Positions 44,793 through 53,948 of a DNA stretch of 64,000 bases are shown here, one piece after another; positions within the stretch are counted from its first letter, which is position 1; each line of letters begins with the position of its first letter. Below the pieces are notes generated by a model. The model worked only from the letters and a program-made list of their open reading frames with translations. It was not told the origin of the DNA and searched no databases. Both the position numbers and the translations under genes were made by a program. Origin of the DNA: Paenibacillus bovis (GTDB lineage: Bacteria; Bacillota; Bacilli; Paenibacillales; Paenibacillaceae); contig NZ_CP013023.1 in NCBI RefSeq assembly GCF_001421015.2, positions 372,001 through 436,000 on the forward strand, given 5' to 3'.

Positions 44793-45366
44793 GCGATTTC
44801 CCCTGTTTGCGTCGTGATTTCATAATTTCATAAGGATTCAGCACACCGGTACGTGCCAATGCCTCGACAATAACCTTGGCCAGCAGTCCGCCCAGCACCA
44901 TGCCGCTGATCACATGAATCCCCAGCGTCAGGAAGAACATCTGGGTCGTATAATAACCGAGTCCATTGGCGATCAGGTTGTAGGCAATACTGCCGACGGC
45001 TGCGAGTGCTCCGGACAGCATCAATGTGAACACGTTATACCGCTTGTAGCCAAAGAGGGCAAATGCAATCTCTGCGCCCAATCCCTGAAATACCCCGATC
45101 AGCAGCGCAGACAATCCAAAATGGCTGCCGGTCAGCATCTCGACCGCTGCGGCTGCCACTTCGGCGATCAGCGCCGCGCCCGGCTTGCGAATAATATAGG
45201 CGACAATAGGGCTGGCAATAATCCAGATGCCGAACATAAATCCGGCGCCTACCGGCCCGACCAGTGCCGAGATCGGAATCCACAGTGTGGACCAGCCCAG
45301 ATATAGTACGCCGCAGGCTACTGCCAGAATTACAGTCAGCACAACCTCTTTCATTTTCCAGTTCAT
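44770..45366 (-). CDS. ykoE: ECF transporter S component, YkoE-like
   Basis: 198 residues, six helices, matching YkoE (hydroxymethylpyrimidine/thiazole binding S component). LYLGWSTLWIPISAL and FLTLGIHVISGMVLGG are typical. It binds the thiamine precursor at the membrane. The ATG overlaps the tenA stop (ATGA). The C-terminal tail RRKQGKSH is unusually basic. Confidence 0.88.
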   Translation of the reverse strand: MNWKMKEVVLTVILAVACGVLYLGWSTLWIPISALVGPVGAGFMFGIWIIASPIVAYIIRKPGAALIAEVAAAAVEMLTGSHFGLSALLIGVFQGLGAEIAFALFGYKRYNVFTLMLSGALAAVGSIAYNLIANGLGYYTTQMFFLTLGIHVISGMVLGGLLAKVIVEALARTGVLNPYEIMKSRRKQGKSHAVASRV

Positions 45367-46049
45367 ACGGAGGTTACCTCCAGCTGAACCGGCCAGTCTT
45401 CCAGCGTATACGCCATATCCCAGAACATATATTCAAACTGGCAGCTGAGAATAAAATGCTGCTTCATCCGCTCACGGTGCGCCGGCGTAGATGCCGCGGC
45501 AATCTCATCGAGACGCGTACAGAACCGGCTCGTAATCGTATCGGTCCGGTTGCCATAGAAGTCGATCCAGTCATAGAACGGATGGGACACATCCGGCTTC
45601 ACATCTTCCATCAGCCGCTTGCCAATCTCCCAGTACGTCCATGGGCATGGCAGCAGTACTGCCAGAATATCGCCCAGATCACCTTCCTGCGCAGCGGTCA
45701 GCATATGACGGATATAGTTGTGTGCCGATGGGGCTACCGGATAGCCCTGCAGCTGCTCATACGGTACACCGGCAACATGGCAGAAGTTATTGTGCGGATG
45801 GACTTCACTGTTCAGTACAAAAGAAATCTGCTGATTGAACATATCCATATCCTCGCGGCGGCTGCATTTGGAGATTGCTGTTCCATAGATTCGCATAAAG
45901 GCATTCAAGTACTCAAAATCCTGCTTTACATAGTGAACCAGCTGCTCGGACTGCAGATCGCCTCTGGCAATCCCCTGTACAAATGGATGGTTGTAAATCG
46001 CCTCAAATACCGGATCGGCCGCCTGTCTGATTTCTGCTGAAAAACTCAT
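45363..46049 (-). CDS. tenA: thiaminase II / aminopyrimidine aminohydrolase
   Basis: 228 residues. Active-site residues match Bacillus subtilis TenA: D44 (VKQDFEYL), C135 (LLPCPWTYWEIG) and E206 (CQFEYMFW). TenA deaminates aminopyrimidine from degraded thiamine to give hydroxymethylpyrimidine for salvage. First gene of the operon behind the TPP riboswitch; in B. subtilis the equivalent position next to ykoEDC is held by ykoF. AGGGAG precedes the ATG. Confidence 0.93.
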   Translation of the reverse strand: MSFSAEIRQAADPVFEAIYNHPFVQGIARGDLQSEQLVHYVKQDFEYLNAFMRIYGTAISKCSRREDMDMFNQQISFVLNSEVHPHNNFCHVAGVPYEQLQGYPVAPSAHNYIRHMLTAAQEGDLGDILAVLLPCPWTYWEIGKRLMEDVKPDVSHPFYDWIDFYGNRTDTITSRFCTRLDEIAAASTPAHRERMKQHFILSCQFEYMFWDMAYTLEDWPVQLEVTSV

Positions 46050-46172
46050 ACAATTATCTCTCCCTTATCTGAAGTGTTCGGAAAGAACCTCCCCGGGAAA
46101 ATGGATGCTGACCGGCAGCTTATTTACAGGAACTGCTGCCGGATCACGGACGCTGATGCTGTATATCCACGC

Positions 46173-46198
46173 AAAAAAGCCGCTCTCTATGGAGCGGC
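46173..46198 (-). terminator. TPP-riboswitch terminator
   Basis: GCCGCTC pairs with GAGCGGC, then T6 on the minus strand. It lies between the aptamer and tenA, as the expected off-switch. Confidence 0.85.
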
Positions 46199-46230
46199 AG
46201 AATAATGGCATAGTTAGCCCTGCTCGGTCT

Positions 46231-46316
46231 CCACTTTCCTACGCTAGTACGAACTAGATCAGGTTCCAAGGGTCCGAGTCGATCTCGTCTCAGCCAGTAT
46301 ATGGCTCCCCTAGTGG
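46231..46316 (-). promoter_or_regulatory. TPP (THI-box) riboswitch
   Basis: Minus strand in order: ACTAGGGGAGCC, GGCTGAGACGAG, GGACCCTTGGAACCTGATC, TAGTTCGTACTAGCGTAGG and AAGTGG. CCACT at the start pairs with AGTGG at the end. These are the conserved blocks of the THI element. It represses the tenA-ykoEDC operon when TPP is plentiful. Confidence 0.95.
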
Positions 46317-46633
46317 TCTTTCACAATATAAGACTACTGTTTCCACTGCTGCATTAGGTGCCAGCAACGGATGTGACAGAAGTCTGTTTGATTGCCTTTT
46401 ACTCTACACAGCATCGGTTCAGCTGTCAAGATCATCCATATCGGCAGCAGCAGCCCTATTGGCAGCCAGCAGGCACGATAATTCTGTTTTTGCCAGCTCG
46501 GCGGCTTGGCAAAATATATGGTGATTTGCTCAAATAACGAGTAAATATAGGTCTCAACGGGTATGTGTATTACATTGGAATGAGGAAATAAAAGGAAATT
46601 CATAGATGTCGGATCTACTCTGGAGGGAACATC
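46317..46633. other. divergent intergenic region
   Basis: Between the TPP riboswitch and the first SDR gene. A possible -10 (TATATT on the minus strand, about 46325-46330) lies just before the aptamer. No convincing coding sequence; an 89-codon frame here lacks a ribosome binding site. Confidence 0.4.
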
Positions 46634-47542
46634 ATGTCACCACATATACCGCATGATCAGCTCAATGTTGTTATTACCGGCGCTTCCAGCGGCACAGGGC
46701 GCGGACTTGCCGAACGGCTTGCTGCCGAAGGCGCCAGCGTCGTTATCGCCGCCCGCCGCACTCATTTGCTCAAGGAAATGGAGCGTCAGTACGCTCCCAA
46801 AATGATCGCTGTCACCGCCGATGTCAGCCGGGAAGAAGGCATTGCTGCCGTATTCGAAGCAGCCATGTCACAGCTGGGGCGGATCGATGTATGGGTCAAT
46901 AATGCCGGAGCGATTGCAATCGGTCCTTTTACCGAGTCGCCGCTCGCTGCTCTGGCACAGATGACCCGCATTAATCTGCTTGGCAATATGTATGGCAGCC
47001 ATTATGCGCTGCGCCAATTCAAGCAGCAGGGCTACGGAACGCTGATTAACGTCTCTTCTTTTGCCAGCAAAGTAGCCTTTCCTTATCTTGCCGCCTATAG
47101 CGGCAGCAAATCAGCCATATCCGGTCTCAGCTATGCGCTCAATCAGGAAATGCAGCTGGAAGGCAGAACAGATATTCATGTCTGCGCTGTCCATCCATGG
47201 GTGATGAATACGCCGTGGACCGAGCATGCTGCCAATTACAGTGGTCACGAGATTGATATGAAGCCGCTGGATGATCCGGACGATATTATTGATGCCATGT
47301 ACCGACTGATCGACCATCCACAGGAAAGTGTTGAAGTAGGCTTCAAGGTCAAAGGAACTTCGCTGTCCAGTCATCTGCTGCCACGAATGACCGAGAAGAT
47401 CAGCGGACAATTCGTTCAGAATCTGATCTATGATGCACCGCCGGCCGAGTTTACGGCAGGCAGCCTGTATGATCCGGTATTCGAGGGCACCAGTGTTCAC
47501 GGAGACGGCCATGGACATCCAAGACCGGATGAGTCCAAGTAA
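46634..47542 (+). CDS. SDR-family oxidoreductase
   Basis: 302 residues. Cofactor loop TGASSGTGRG (the usual Ile is Thr), NNAG in VWVNNAGAIAIG, Ser in NVSSFASK and YxxxK in AAYSGSKSAI. Classical SDR; substrate unknown. GGAGG precedes the ATG. It is closely related to the next gene, 136 bases downstream, probably a tandem duplicate. The C-terminal 60 residues extend beyond the core fold. Confidence 0.87.
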   Translation: MSPHIPHDQLNVVITGASSGTGRGLAERLAAEGASVVIAARRTHLLKEMERQYAPKMIAVTADVSREEGIAAVFEAAMSQLGRIDVWVNNAGAIAIGPFTESPLAALAQMTRINLLGNMYGSHYALRQFKQQGYGTLINVSSFASKVAFPYLAAYSGSKSAISGLSYALNQEMQLEGRTDIHVCAVHPWVMNTPWTEHAANYSGHEIDMKPLDDPDDIIDAMYRLIDHPQESVEVGFKVKGTSLSSHLLPRMTEKISGQFVQNLIYDAPPAEFTAGSLYDPVFEGTSVHGDGHGHPRPDESK

Positions 47543-47678
47543 CGTTGGGTAAAAAACACACCTCATTTCCCGTCATATCGCTATTCATGATCGCTATTCA
47601 CGTTTGAAGCTATTCCGGCACAGGTACTGATGTACAGCAGACAGATAGAACATTTTATCCCGAACAGGAGGAAATGAA

Positions 47679-48596
47679 ATGGCTCAAAAGATTCCGCATG
47701 ACCAGTTAACTGTCGTGATTACCGGTGCATCCAGTGGTATAGGCAAAGGGGTAGCTCTGCAGCTCGCCGCTGAAGGCGCCAATGTGGTTCTCGCTGCCCG
47801 ACGTACCGAGCTGATCGAGCAGATGGCGACCGAGATCGGTCCCAATGCCATCGCTGTTACGACCGATGTGGGCCGCGAGGAAGATATCGCCCGTTTGTTC
47901 GATGCAGCGATGGCTGCTTTTGGCAAAATCGATGTATGGATCAACAACGCCGGTGTAGGCGCTATCGGTCCATATACCGAGATTCCTACTTCTGATCTGA
48001 CTCGTCTTGTAGAGACCAATGTGCTTGGTACCATGTACGGCAGTCATTATGCACTGCGTCAGTTCAAGCAGCAGGGACACGGGACGCTGATCAATCTGGG
48101 TTCGATCGTCAGCCGGGTTCCTTTCCCGTATTACACTGCGTATGGAGCGACCAAGTTCGCTGTAGCCGGACTCAGTGCCGCGCTGTATCAAGAGATGCAG
48201 CTGGAGGATCAAAAGGATATTCACGTATGTACGGTACACCCATGGGCGACTGATACGCCATGGTTTGAGCATACCGGCAATTACACCGGTCATCGGGCAG
48301 AGATGAAACCTATGGATGATCCGCAAAATGTGATCGACGCTATTATCGATCTGCTCGATAATCCGCAGGAAAACGTAGAAGTCGGTGCCAAAAGCAAAGG
48401 CACGACTATTTCCAGCAATCTGATGCCGGGTCTGACCGAGAGCCTCAATGCCAAGTATTTGCAAAAAGTTATTCAAAGCGCTCCACCTGCAGGCTCTACC
48501 TCCGGCAGTCTGCATCAGCCCATGCTGACCGGACAGGATGTGGACGGTGGTATCCGTGAACGAATGAAACGCGAGTCGAATCAACCATCCGACTAA
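47679..48596 (+). CDS. SDR-family oxidoreductase
   Basis: 305 residues, paralogue of the previous gene. Loop TGASSGIGKG, INNAGVGAIG, Ser in LGSIVSR and YxxxK in TAYGATKFAV. Shares QFKQQG, the start KIPHDQL and the closing PxSGSLxxP pattern with its neighbour. GGAGG precedes the ATG. Both lack signal peptides. Substrates unknown. Confidence 0.88.
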   Translation: MAQKIPHDQLTVVITGASSGIGKGVALQLAAEGANVVLAARRTELIEQMATEIGPNAIAVTTDVGREEDIARLFDAAMAAFGKIDVWINNAGVGAIGPYTEIPTSDLTRLVETNVLGTMYGSHYALRQFKQQGHGTLINLGSIVSRVPFPYYTAYGATKFAVAGLSAALYQEMQLEDQKDIHVCTVHPWATDTPWFEHTGNYTGHRAEMKPMDDPQNVIDAIIDLLDNPQENVEVGAKSKGTTISSNLMPGLTESLNAKYLQKVIQSAPPAGSTSGSLHQPMLTGQDVDGGIRERMKRESNQPSD

Positions 48597-48967
48597 ACAC
48601 TGTCCCAACAATAAAGGATAACTCCTATAAGCTCATGGACAAATACCTCTTTTCGGAAGAGAAAGGGTATTTGTCCATAAGTTTCAATCCAATGGATTCG
48701 CTGCTCTTCATTATTCTTGCTCAGTGAGTATGCTGATTCATTTGTAAATACATCGCCAAGTGCATGACAAAGTTTCGTCATGGATATAGAATAATATGGT
48801 ACAACTAGCACAAAAAAGTAACTACATAGCTGGATAGGATCGATAATCTGCCAGGTTGATTGTTTTTTATTCTGTAGAATTTGTAGCAGAATACGATTTA
48901 GTTCCATTTTTTCATACTGGAAAGTAACCCTGATAGTGATCCAAACATGCTTTATTTTGCGAATCAC
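48593..48967 (-). CDS. questionable small protein frame
   Basis: A 124-codon frame that overlaps the end of the second SDR by four bases. No ribosome binding site stands out and I do not recognise the sequence. The region 48634-48677 inside it is a long perfect-armed hairpin, which argues against coding. Listed because nothing else occupies 48597-49112. Confidence 0.25.
   Translation of the reverse strand: MIRKIKHVWITIRVTFQYEKMELNRILLQILQNKKQSTWQIIDPIQLCSYFFVLVVPYYSISMTKLCHALGDVFTNESAYSLSKNNEEQRIHWIETYGQIPFLFRKEVFVHELIGVILYCWDSV
48634..48677. repeat. long inverted repeat
   Basis: ATGGACAAATACC pairs perfectly with GGTATTTGTCCAT over a 17-base loop rich in purines. There is no T-run, so it is not a standard intrinsic terminator; it may be an mRNA 3'-end stabiliser or an operator. 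Confidence 0.55.
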
Positions 48968-49112
48968 CTATCGTAGCCTGCCTGCGTGGTTTATTAATAT
49001 AGTGAATAACTATTCCGTTTATTCGCTTTTATTTAAATTTTGAAATAATGATGCCGGTTAGATACGCGAATAACCGGAGAATTCACTATACTCCACGAAA
49101 TGGGCTGGTGCT

Positions 49113-50000
49113 ATGTCTGGGAAAGTTGTGCTTGCTGGCGGCACAGGATTTATTGGTCAGTATTTTGAAGCCGAATTCCGCAAATTGGGTTATGATGTCG
49201 TGATCATCTCCAGGCAGTCGGGTCATATAGCCTGGAATCAGCAATCCGAGATTGTCGAGGCGCTGGAAAACGCCGAAATGGTGATTAATCTGGCTGGCAA
49301 ATCGGTCAACTGTCGCTACACGGAACGGAATAAGCGGGAAATTATGAATTCCAGGCTGGAGACAACACGCATCCTTGGAAACGCTATCCTCTCCTGCCAG
49401 TCACCGCCTGCCTTATGGTTTAATTCCAGTACGGCGACGATCTACCGTCATTCGGAAGATCGTCCGATGACCGAATCGACAGGGGAAATCGGTACCGGTT
49501 TCTCTGTCGAAGTCGCCAAAGCTTGGGAACAGGCCTTTTTTGAATTTGAGCTGCCGCATACCCGGCAGATTGCGCTGCGGATCGCTATTGTGCTCGGTCC
49601 GGGCGGCGGCGTGATGACGCCGTATCAGAATCTGGTTCGTTACGGTCTTGGAGGCAAGCAGGGAGACGGGAACCAGCGCTTTAGCTGGATTCATGTGGAT
49701 GATCTATTTCATATTATTCTGTTTCTGCAGGAACGCACAGGACTGTATGGGGTATTCAACTGCTCCGCTCCATCCCCGGTCACCAACCGCGAACTGATGG
49801 CTGCCATGCGGCAGGCAATGGGACAAAAGGTAGGTCTGCCAGCGCCTCGCTGGATACTGGAACTCGGTGCCCGGATGATTGGAACCGAGACCGAACTGGT
49901 ACTCAAAAGCCGCTGGGTGGTACCCAACCGGCTGATCAAGGAAGGCTATATGTTCCGCTATGGCAGACTGGAGAGAACCCTGCAGCATATTCTGCAATAA
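49113..50000 (+). CDS. TIGR01777-type epimerase/oxidoreductase
   Basis: 295 residues. N-terminal LAGGTGFIGQYF (GxxGxxG), VINLAGKSVNCRYTERNK (signature of this subgroup), STATIYRHSEDRPMTE, RIAIVLGPGGGV, and a C-terminal DUF1731-like region (LPAPRWILELGARMIGTETEL). Function of the family is unknown, with links to division protein SulA-like annotation that is not proven. The SD before the ATG is weak. Confidence 0.85.
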   Translation: MSGKVVLAGGTGFIGQYFEAEFRKLGYDVVIISRQSGHIAWNQQSEIVEALENAEMVINLAGKSVNCRYTERNKREIMNSRLETTRILGNAILSCQSPPALWFNSSTATIYRHSEDRPMTESTGEIGTGFSVEVAKAWEQAFFEFELPHTRQIALRIAIVLGPGGGVMTPYQNLVRYGLGGKQGDGNQRFSWIHVDDLFHIILFLQERTGLYGVFNCSAPSPVTNRELMAAMRQAMGQKVGLPAPRWILELGARMIGTETELVLKSRWVVPNRLIKEGYMFRYGRLERTLQHILQ

Positions 50001-50168
50001 GACGAAATTACACGTATAATCTCACTGTTAGCCGCATTTATGCCTGGTTGACTCACCTATATCACTATGCTATATTCCACAGTAACTTTACAGCGTGCGA
50101 GCTTGTTGATTTACTCACTGGCCGCAGGGCAAGCTGGGCCAAATTTAACTACTAACGGGAGATTTACA

Positions 50169-50477
50169 ATGAACCAATCTTACTTGGATTCCAATAATAT
50201 GGGGAAAACGACGCGGTTTCTGAATGGTCTGAGTGACCCGATGAGACTGCAGATTCTGTCCATTCTCGGTAAGAAAGGCAGAATGAATGTAGGAGAAATT
50301 TCTTCCAATTTCAAAATCAGCCGTCCGGCTATTTCACACCATCTTCGTATCCTGAAAGATGCCGGAATCGTACAATATGAGAAAACCGGACAGGAAGTGT
50401 ACTACTGGATGGATCAGGATTATATCGTCTACCATCTGCGCAATCTGGCAAATGAGATGAGTTCCTTTTCCAAATAA
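50169..50477 (+). CDS. ArsR-family transcriptional regulator
   Basis: 102 residues. Winged helix: LSDPMRLQILSILGKKG, MNVGEISSNFKISRPAISHH, LRILKDAGIVQYEK. No cysteine pair for metal binding is visible, so it probably senses another signal. GGGAG lies seven bases before the ATG at 50169; an earlier frame start at 50067 has no site. Possibly regulates the FAD gene downstream. Confidence 0.87.
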   Translation: MNQSYLDSNNMGKTTRFLNGLSDPMRLQILSILGKKGRMNVGEISSNFKISRPAISHHLRILKDAGIVQYEKTGQEVYYWMDQDYIVYHLRNLANEMSSFSK

Positions 50478-50537
50478 ACCGATAGCTGTACCAGGAACAG
50501 TACAGCTTTTATTCCTCCAGTCGGTGACCCGCCAAAG

Positions 50538-50564
50538 AACCTGCGGTTATACGCAGGTTTTTTT
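50538..50564 (+). terminator. intrinsic terminator
   Basis: AACCTGCG pairs with CGCAGGTT, followed by T7. Separates the ArsR gene from the FAD enzyme. Confidence 0.85.
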
Positions 50565-50707
50565 GGCCTGTTTTCTGCTGTATTTTCCGGCATACTTTGT
50601 CGATACTATGCTTCCTTTCCTGTTTACCGGTCAATCAAATCCTTCATTCTGGTTAATAACATACTAAACAACCAAGCATACCAAAAAACCAAGGTAGGTG
50701 AAGGATC

Positions 50708-52063
50708 TTGCTACATACCAATCAGGACACATCAGAACAGCCAACTATTATTATCGGATCGGGACTGGCCGGACTCAGCTGTGCATTCGAGCTGGCGGAT
50801 CAGGGCAAAAAAGTCATCGTACTGGAAGCTGCTCCTTATATCGGTGGACGGACAGCCAACTGGAATGAGCACGGAATGGGCGTCGAATCCGGCTTCCACA
50901 AATTTATCGGCTACTATGTTGCGCTGCCGGAACTGCTGGAACGCGCAGGTATCGTGCTGGACGAGATTGTTCACTGGGAAACAACTACCAATATACGCCA
51001 TCCGGAAGCCGAAGGCACTTTCGGTTTGGATCTGCTCAAGGCTCCGCTCAAAACACTGGCAGGCGCTCTCGGTAACAATGATCTGCTGTCTCCACTCGAC
51101 AAGGCTTCACTCGCTCCCTTTTTCGCGGCAGGCTTCAAAGACTATCTCGCAAATCCGGAAGAGCTGGATGAGATCCCGATCAAGGAATATGCCAAAAAGC
51201 ATGGCGTCACCGACAAAGCACTGGAGCGTCTGATCGAACCGTTATCCTCCGGCATTTTCTTCCTGCCGATCGAGCAGTACTCTACCTATGCGTTCTTTGG
51301 ACTGTTTGCTCCGGCGATTCCGCGTCCGCATCTGATCCGTATTGGTGCGTTCAAGGGCGGTATGACCCAGGTCATGACCGAACCGCTCAGCCGGGCAATC
51401 GAGGAGCGCGGCGGACAGGTGATGACCGGCAAACCGGTTGCACATCTGCTCGTGGAAAATGGCGCCGTTACCGGCGTACAGCTGGAAGACGGGACACAGA
51501 TGCAGGCTGAGCAGGTGGTAGTCGCTGCCAATATACGCCGCTCCCAGCTCCTGGTTGGTGAGCACTTTAGCGATCAGGAGTGGTGCCAGAACTTCCTCGC
51601 ACTGGAGATGATGCCTTATGTAACGGCTCAGTTCGAAGCGACCGAGAAGCTCGCCGGAGCAGATCATACGAACTTTGGTCCAGGAACACAGCTGGGGTCC
51701 TTCAGCGAGCAGTCACGTACAACGTTCCAGCGCCCTACAGGCCGGGCATCGATTATCCTCGTCGATCCGGACAAGCTGATCGACCTGCCGGATGAAGAAG
51801 TATGGGAACTGACCCGCAACTCGCTGCATGCAGTGGATTTGCCCAATGTGGATACGATGACACAGTACCGCATTATCCGTGGCAAAGAAAACTTTTACCG
51901 ATTATCTGCCGGCAACGAGAAGCATCGTCCGCAGCAGATAACTCCAGTACCGGGACTGTTCCTCGCCGGCGATTATACCAAACAGCCGCTGCTGGCGACG
52001 ATGGAAGGCGCCGTTATCTCCGGTCAGCGGGCGGCACGCGGCATACTTAAAGGACATAAATAA
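50708..52063 (+). CDS. FAD-dependent amine oxidase/phytoene-desaturase-like enzyme
   Basis: 451 residues from TTG at 50708 with GGTGAAGG upstream; no ATG is close. Residues 14-42: IIGSGLAGLSCAFELADQGK then VLEA, the FAD-binding dinucleotide fold; FLAGDYTKQP and TMEGAVISGQRAA at the C-terminus complete it. The middle resembles protoporphyrinogen oxidase and carotenoid desaturases. No isoprenoid or heme genes are adjacent, so the substrate is open. Confidence 0.8.
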   Translation: MLHTNQDTSEQPTIIIGSGLAGLSCAFELADQGKKVIVLEAAPYIGGRTANWNEHGMGVESGFHKFIGYYVALPELLERAGIVLDEIVHWETTTNIRHPEAEGTFGLDLLKAPLKTLAGALGNNDLLSPLDKASLAPFFAAGFKDYLANPEELDEIPIKEYAKKHGVTDKALERLIEPLSSGIFFLPIEQYSTYAFFGLFAPAIPRPHLIRIGAFKGGMTQVMTEPLSRAIEERGGQVMTGKPVAHLLVENGAVTGVQLEDGTQMQAEQVVVAANIRRSQLLVGEHFSDQEWCQNFLALEMMPYVTAQFEATEKLAGADHTNFGPGTQLGSFSEQSRTTFQRPTGRASIILVDPDKLIDLPDEEVWELTRNSLHAVDLPNVDTMTQYRIIRGKENFYRLSAGNEKHRPQQITPVPGLFLAGDYTKQPLLATMEGAVISGQRAARGILKGHK

Positions 52064-52178
52064 ACAGTTTCGAATCGAAATACAGGCAAAATAATTCTTT
52101 CCGGTTCTTGATGCAGCCGATACATCTGCAGATTGGATCTTTATTCTTGCCGGATTCTAAATATATAAGGAGTTTTCT

Positions 52179-52312
52179 ATGCTTATTGATCCCGAGAAAT
52201 GGAATGAATTCACCATGAATTTGCTTCGTATATGAATAAAAATCCCTCGCGGTCTTCGTATGTTACCATTTCCTTCCATAGTAATCATTTATGGTATTGT
52301 ATGCTGGATTAA
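52179..52312 (+). pseudogene. possible frameshifted 43-codon gene
   Basis: AAGGAG lies six bases before the ATG at 52179, but this frame stops after 18 codons (TGA 52233-52235). A second frame continues in coding-like fashion (EFASYMNKNPSRSSYVTISF) to TAA at 52310-52312. One extra base near 52213 would join them. It could be a decayed gene or chance. Confidence 0.3.
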
Positions 52313-52326
52313 GGTGTTATTTTAAT

Positions 52327-52364
52327 AAAAGGCAGCCACCTTTGGAGAAGATGGCTGCCTTTTT
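52327..52364. terminator. terminator between convergent genes
   Basis: AAAAGGCAGCCA pairs with TGGCTGCCTTTT, ending in T5. Confidence 0.85.
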
Positions 52365-52382
52365 CAATTGCTGCTCTGGAAA

Positions 52383-53696
52383 TTATTTTAAAGAAGAAGT
52401 CTGTAACCGCTGCACACGTACCCGATTAATCCGCTGACGGCCGACTTCCTCTACTTTGTAACGGAAATGCTCATACTCGAACTCCGGCTTCTCACTCCGA
52501 GTCGGTATCCGTCCCAGCGTTCCGATCACAAATCCGCTCAGCGTATCGTAATCCTCCAGCGGCAGTTCGGCAGGAACGACTCTGCGCACTTCATCCAGCC
52601 GCGCCGATCCGGGGAAAATATAGGTACTCTCGTCAATCTGCTCATAATCGGTCTCATCCATATCATACTCGTCATAGATATTACCGATAACCTCTTCGAT
52701 CAGATCCTCGATCGTCACGATCCCGGCAGTACCGCCATATTCATCCACCACGATCGCCATGTGTATACGGTTCTGCTGCATTTCTTCCAGCAAAGTATCC
52801 CCGCGCTGATGCTCGGATACAAAATAAGGCGGTCGCATAAATGCCCGTACATCCCACGATCGGGCTTCTTGATGAACAAGGTGGCCGATCATATCCTTGA
52901 CGTGCAACATACCGATCACATTATCGATATGACCTTCATATACCGGATAACGGGTGTACTTTTCCGCAGTTGCCAGTGCAATCGCATCGTCCCGGCTAAT
53001 ATCTACCGGAATTGCAGACACATCAGTCCTTGGCGTCATTACATCGGCAGCATCCTTGTTATCCAGTTCAAATACATTATTGATAATAATGCGCTCGTTC
53101 GGCTGAATCGTCCCACGCTCCAGTCCGGTATCAATCATCATCCGGATCTCTTCCTCGGATGCTTCTTCATCTTCCGCATTCGGATCAACGCCAAACAGAC
53201 GTACAGTCATATTGGTCGAGAAGGTCAGCAGTTTGACAAACGGCGCTACCATTTTGGACAAAATATGCAGCGGACTGGCTGCCAGCATGGCGATCGATTC
53301 TGCCTTTTTCATAGCAAGCCGCTTGGGAACCAGCTCACCGAACACCAGCGTAAAATAGGACAGTACCAGCGTAATCACAATCACCGACGCGGTAGACAGC
53401 ACATTACGCGGGATCTCGATGCCGCGGGCAACCAGATAATCGACCAGTACGGTTGCAAATGTATCGGCAGCAAACGCACTCGCTAGAAAGCCTGCCAGCG
53501 TAATCCCGATCTGGATCGTAGCGAGAAATCCGCTCGGCTCCGAAGTCAGCTTGTGAATAATGGCTGCTTTTTTGTTGCCATTCTCGGCCATGATCCGGAT
53601 CTTGTTATCATTTACTGTAATCAGTGCAATCTCCGATGCCGCAAAAAACGCATTGATCAGAATCAGTACAATCAACACCACAATCTCAAAGCCCAA
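52383..53696 (-). CDS. CNNM/CorC-type membrane protein with CBS pair
   Basis: 437 residues from TTG at 53696, nine bases after GGAGG. DUF21 membrane domain (residues about 1-180, three to four helices, LILINAFFAASEIALITVN), two CBS domains (residues about 210-340; MTPRTDVSAIPVD, IHMAIVVDEYGGTAGIVT) and a C-terminal CorC_HlyC domain (YIFPGSARLDEV). Relatives are Mg2+ or Co2+ efflux/homeostasis proteins, earlier called hemolysins. Confidence 0.88.
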   Translation of the reverse strand: MGFEIVVLIVLILINAFFAASEIALITVNDNKIRIMAENGNKKAAIIHKLTSEPSGFLATIQIGITLAGFLASAFAADTFATVLVDYLVARGIEIPRNVLSTASVIVITLVLSYFTLVFGELVPKRLAMKKAESIAMLAASPLHILSKMVAPFVKLLTFSTNMTVRLFGVDPNAEDEEASEEEIRMMIDTGLERGTIQPNERIIINNVFELDNKDAADVMTPRTDVSAIPVDISRDDAIALATAEKYTRYPVYEGHIDNVIGMLHVKDMIGHLVHQEARSWDVRAFMRPPYFVSEHQRGDTLLEEMQQNRIHMAIVVDEYGGTAGIVTIEDLIEEVIGNIYDEYDMDETDYEQIDESTYIFPGSARLDEVRRVVPAELPLEDYDTLSGFVIGTLGRIPTRSEKPEFEYEHFRYKVEEVGRQRINRVRVQRLQTSSLK

Positions 53697-53878
53697 AAAA
53701 TCTGCACCTCCTGTAAAATAGAAAAGGCCCGCCGGCTCTGGTCGGTCATGCTGTATCAAGCGTGTCCCTTTATTGGTATAGTAACCGAATTGGTGTCTAC
53801 AGAAGCTATGAATATTTCACATTAGTGACAAAATGACGAAAAATGCATAACCAATAAAATATAGCAAATGAAGCAAAC

Positions 53879-53915
53879 AAAAAGCAGACCTCCTGTGACC
53901 GGAAGTCTGCTTCTT
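53879..53915 (-). terminator. intrinsic terminator
   Basis: AAGCAGAC pairs with GTCTGCTT; on the minus strand TTTTTGTTTG follows. Ends the TIM-barrel gene transcript. Confidence 0.7.
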
Positions 53916-53948
53916 TTATAGTGATGCCTTATAGGATGATGCAGTCGT

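Noticed and set aside
46334..46603. 89-codon minus-strand frame
   Set aside because: Covers the promoter region of the TPP riboswitch; no binding site and no recognisable sequence.
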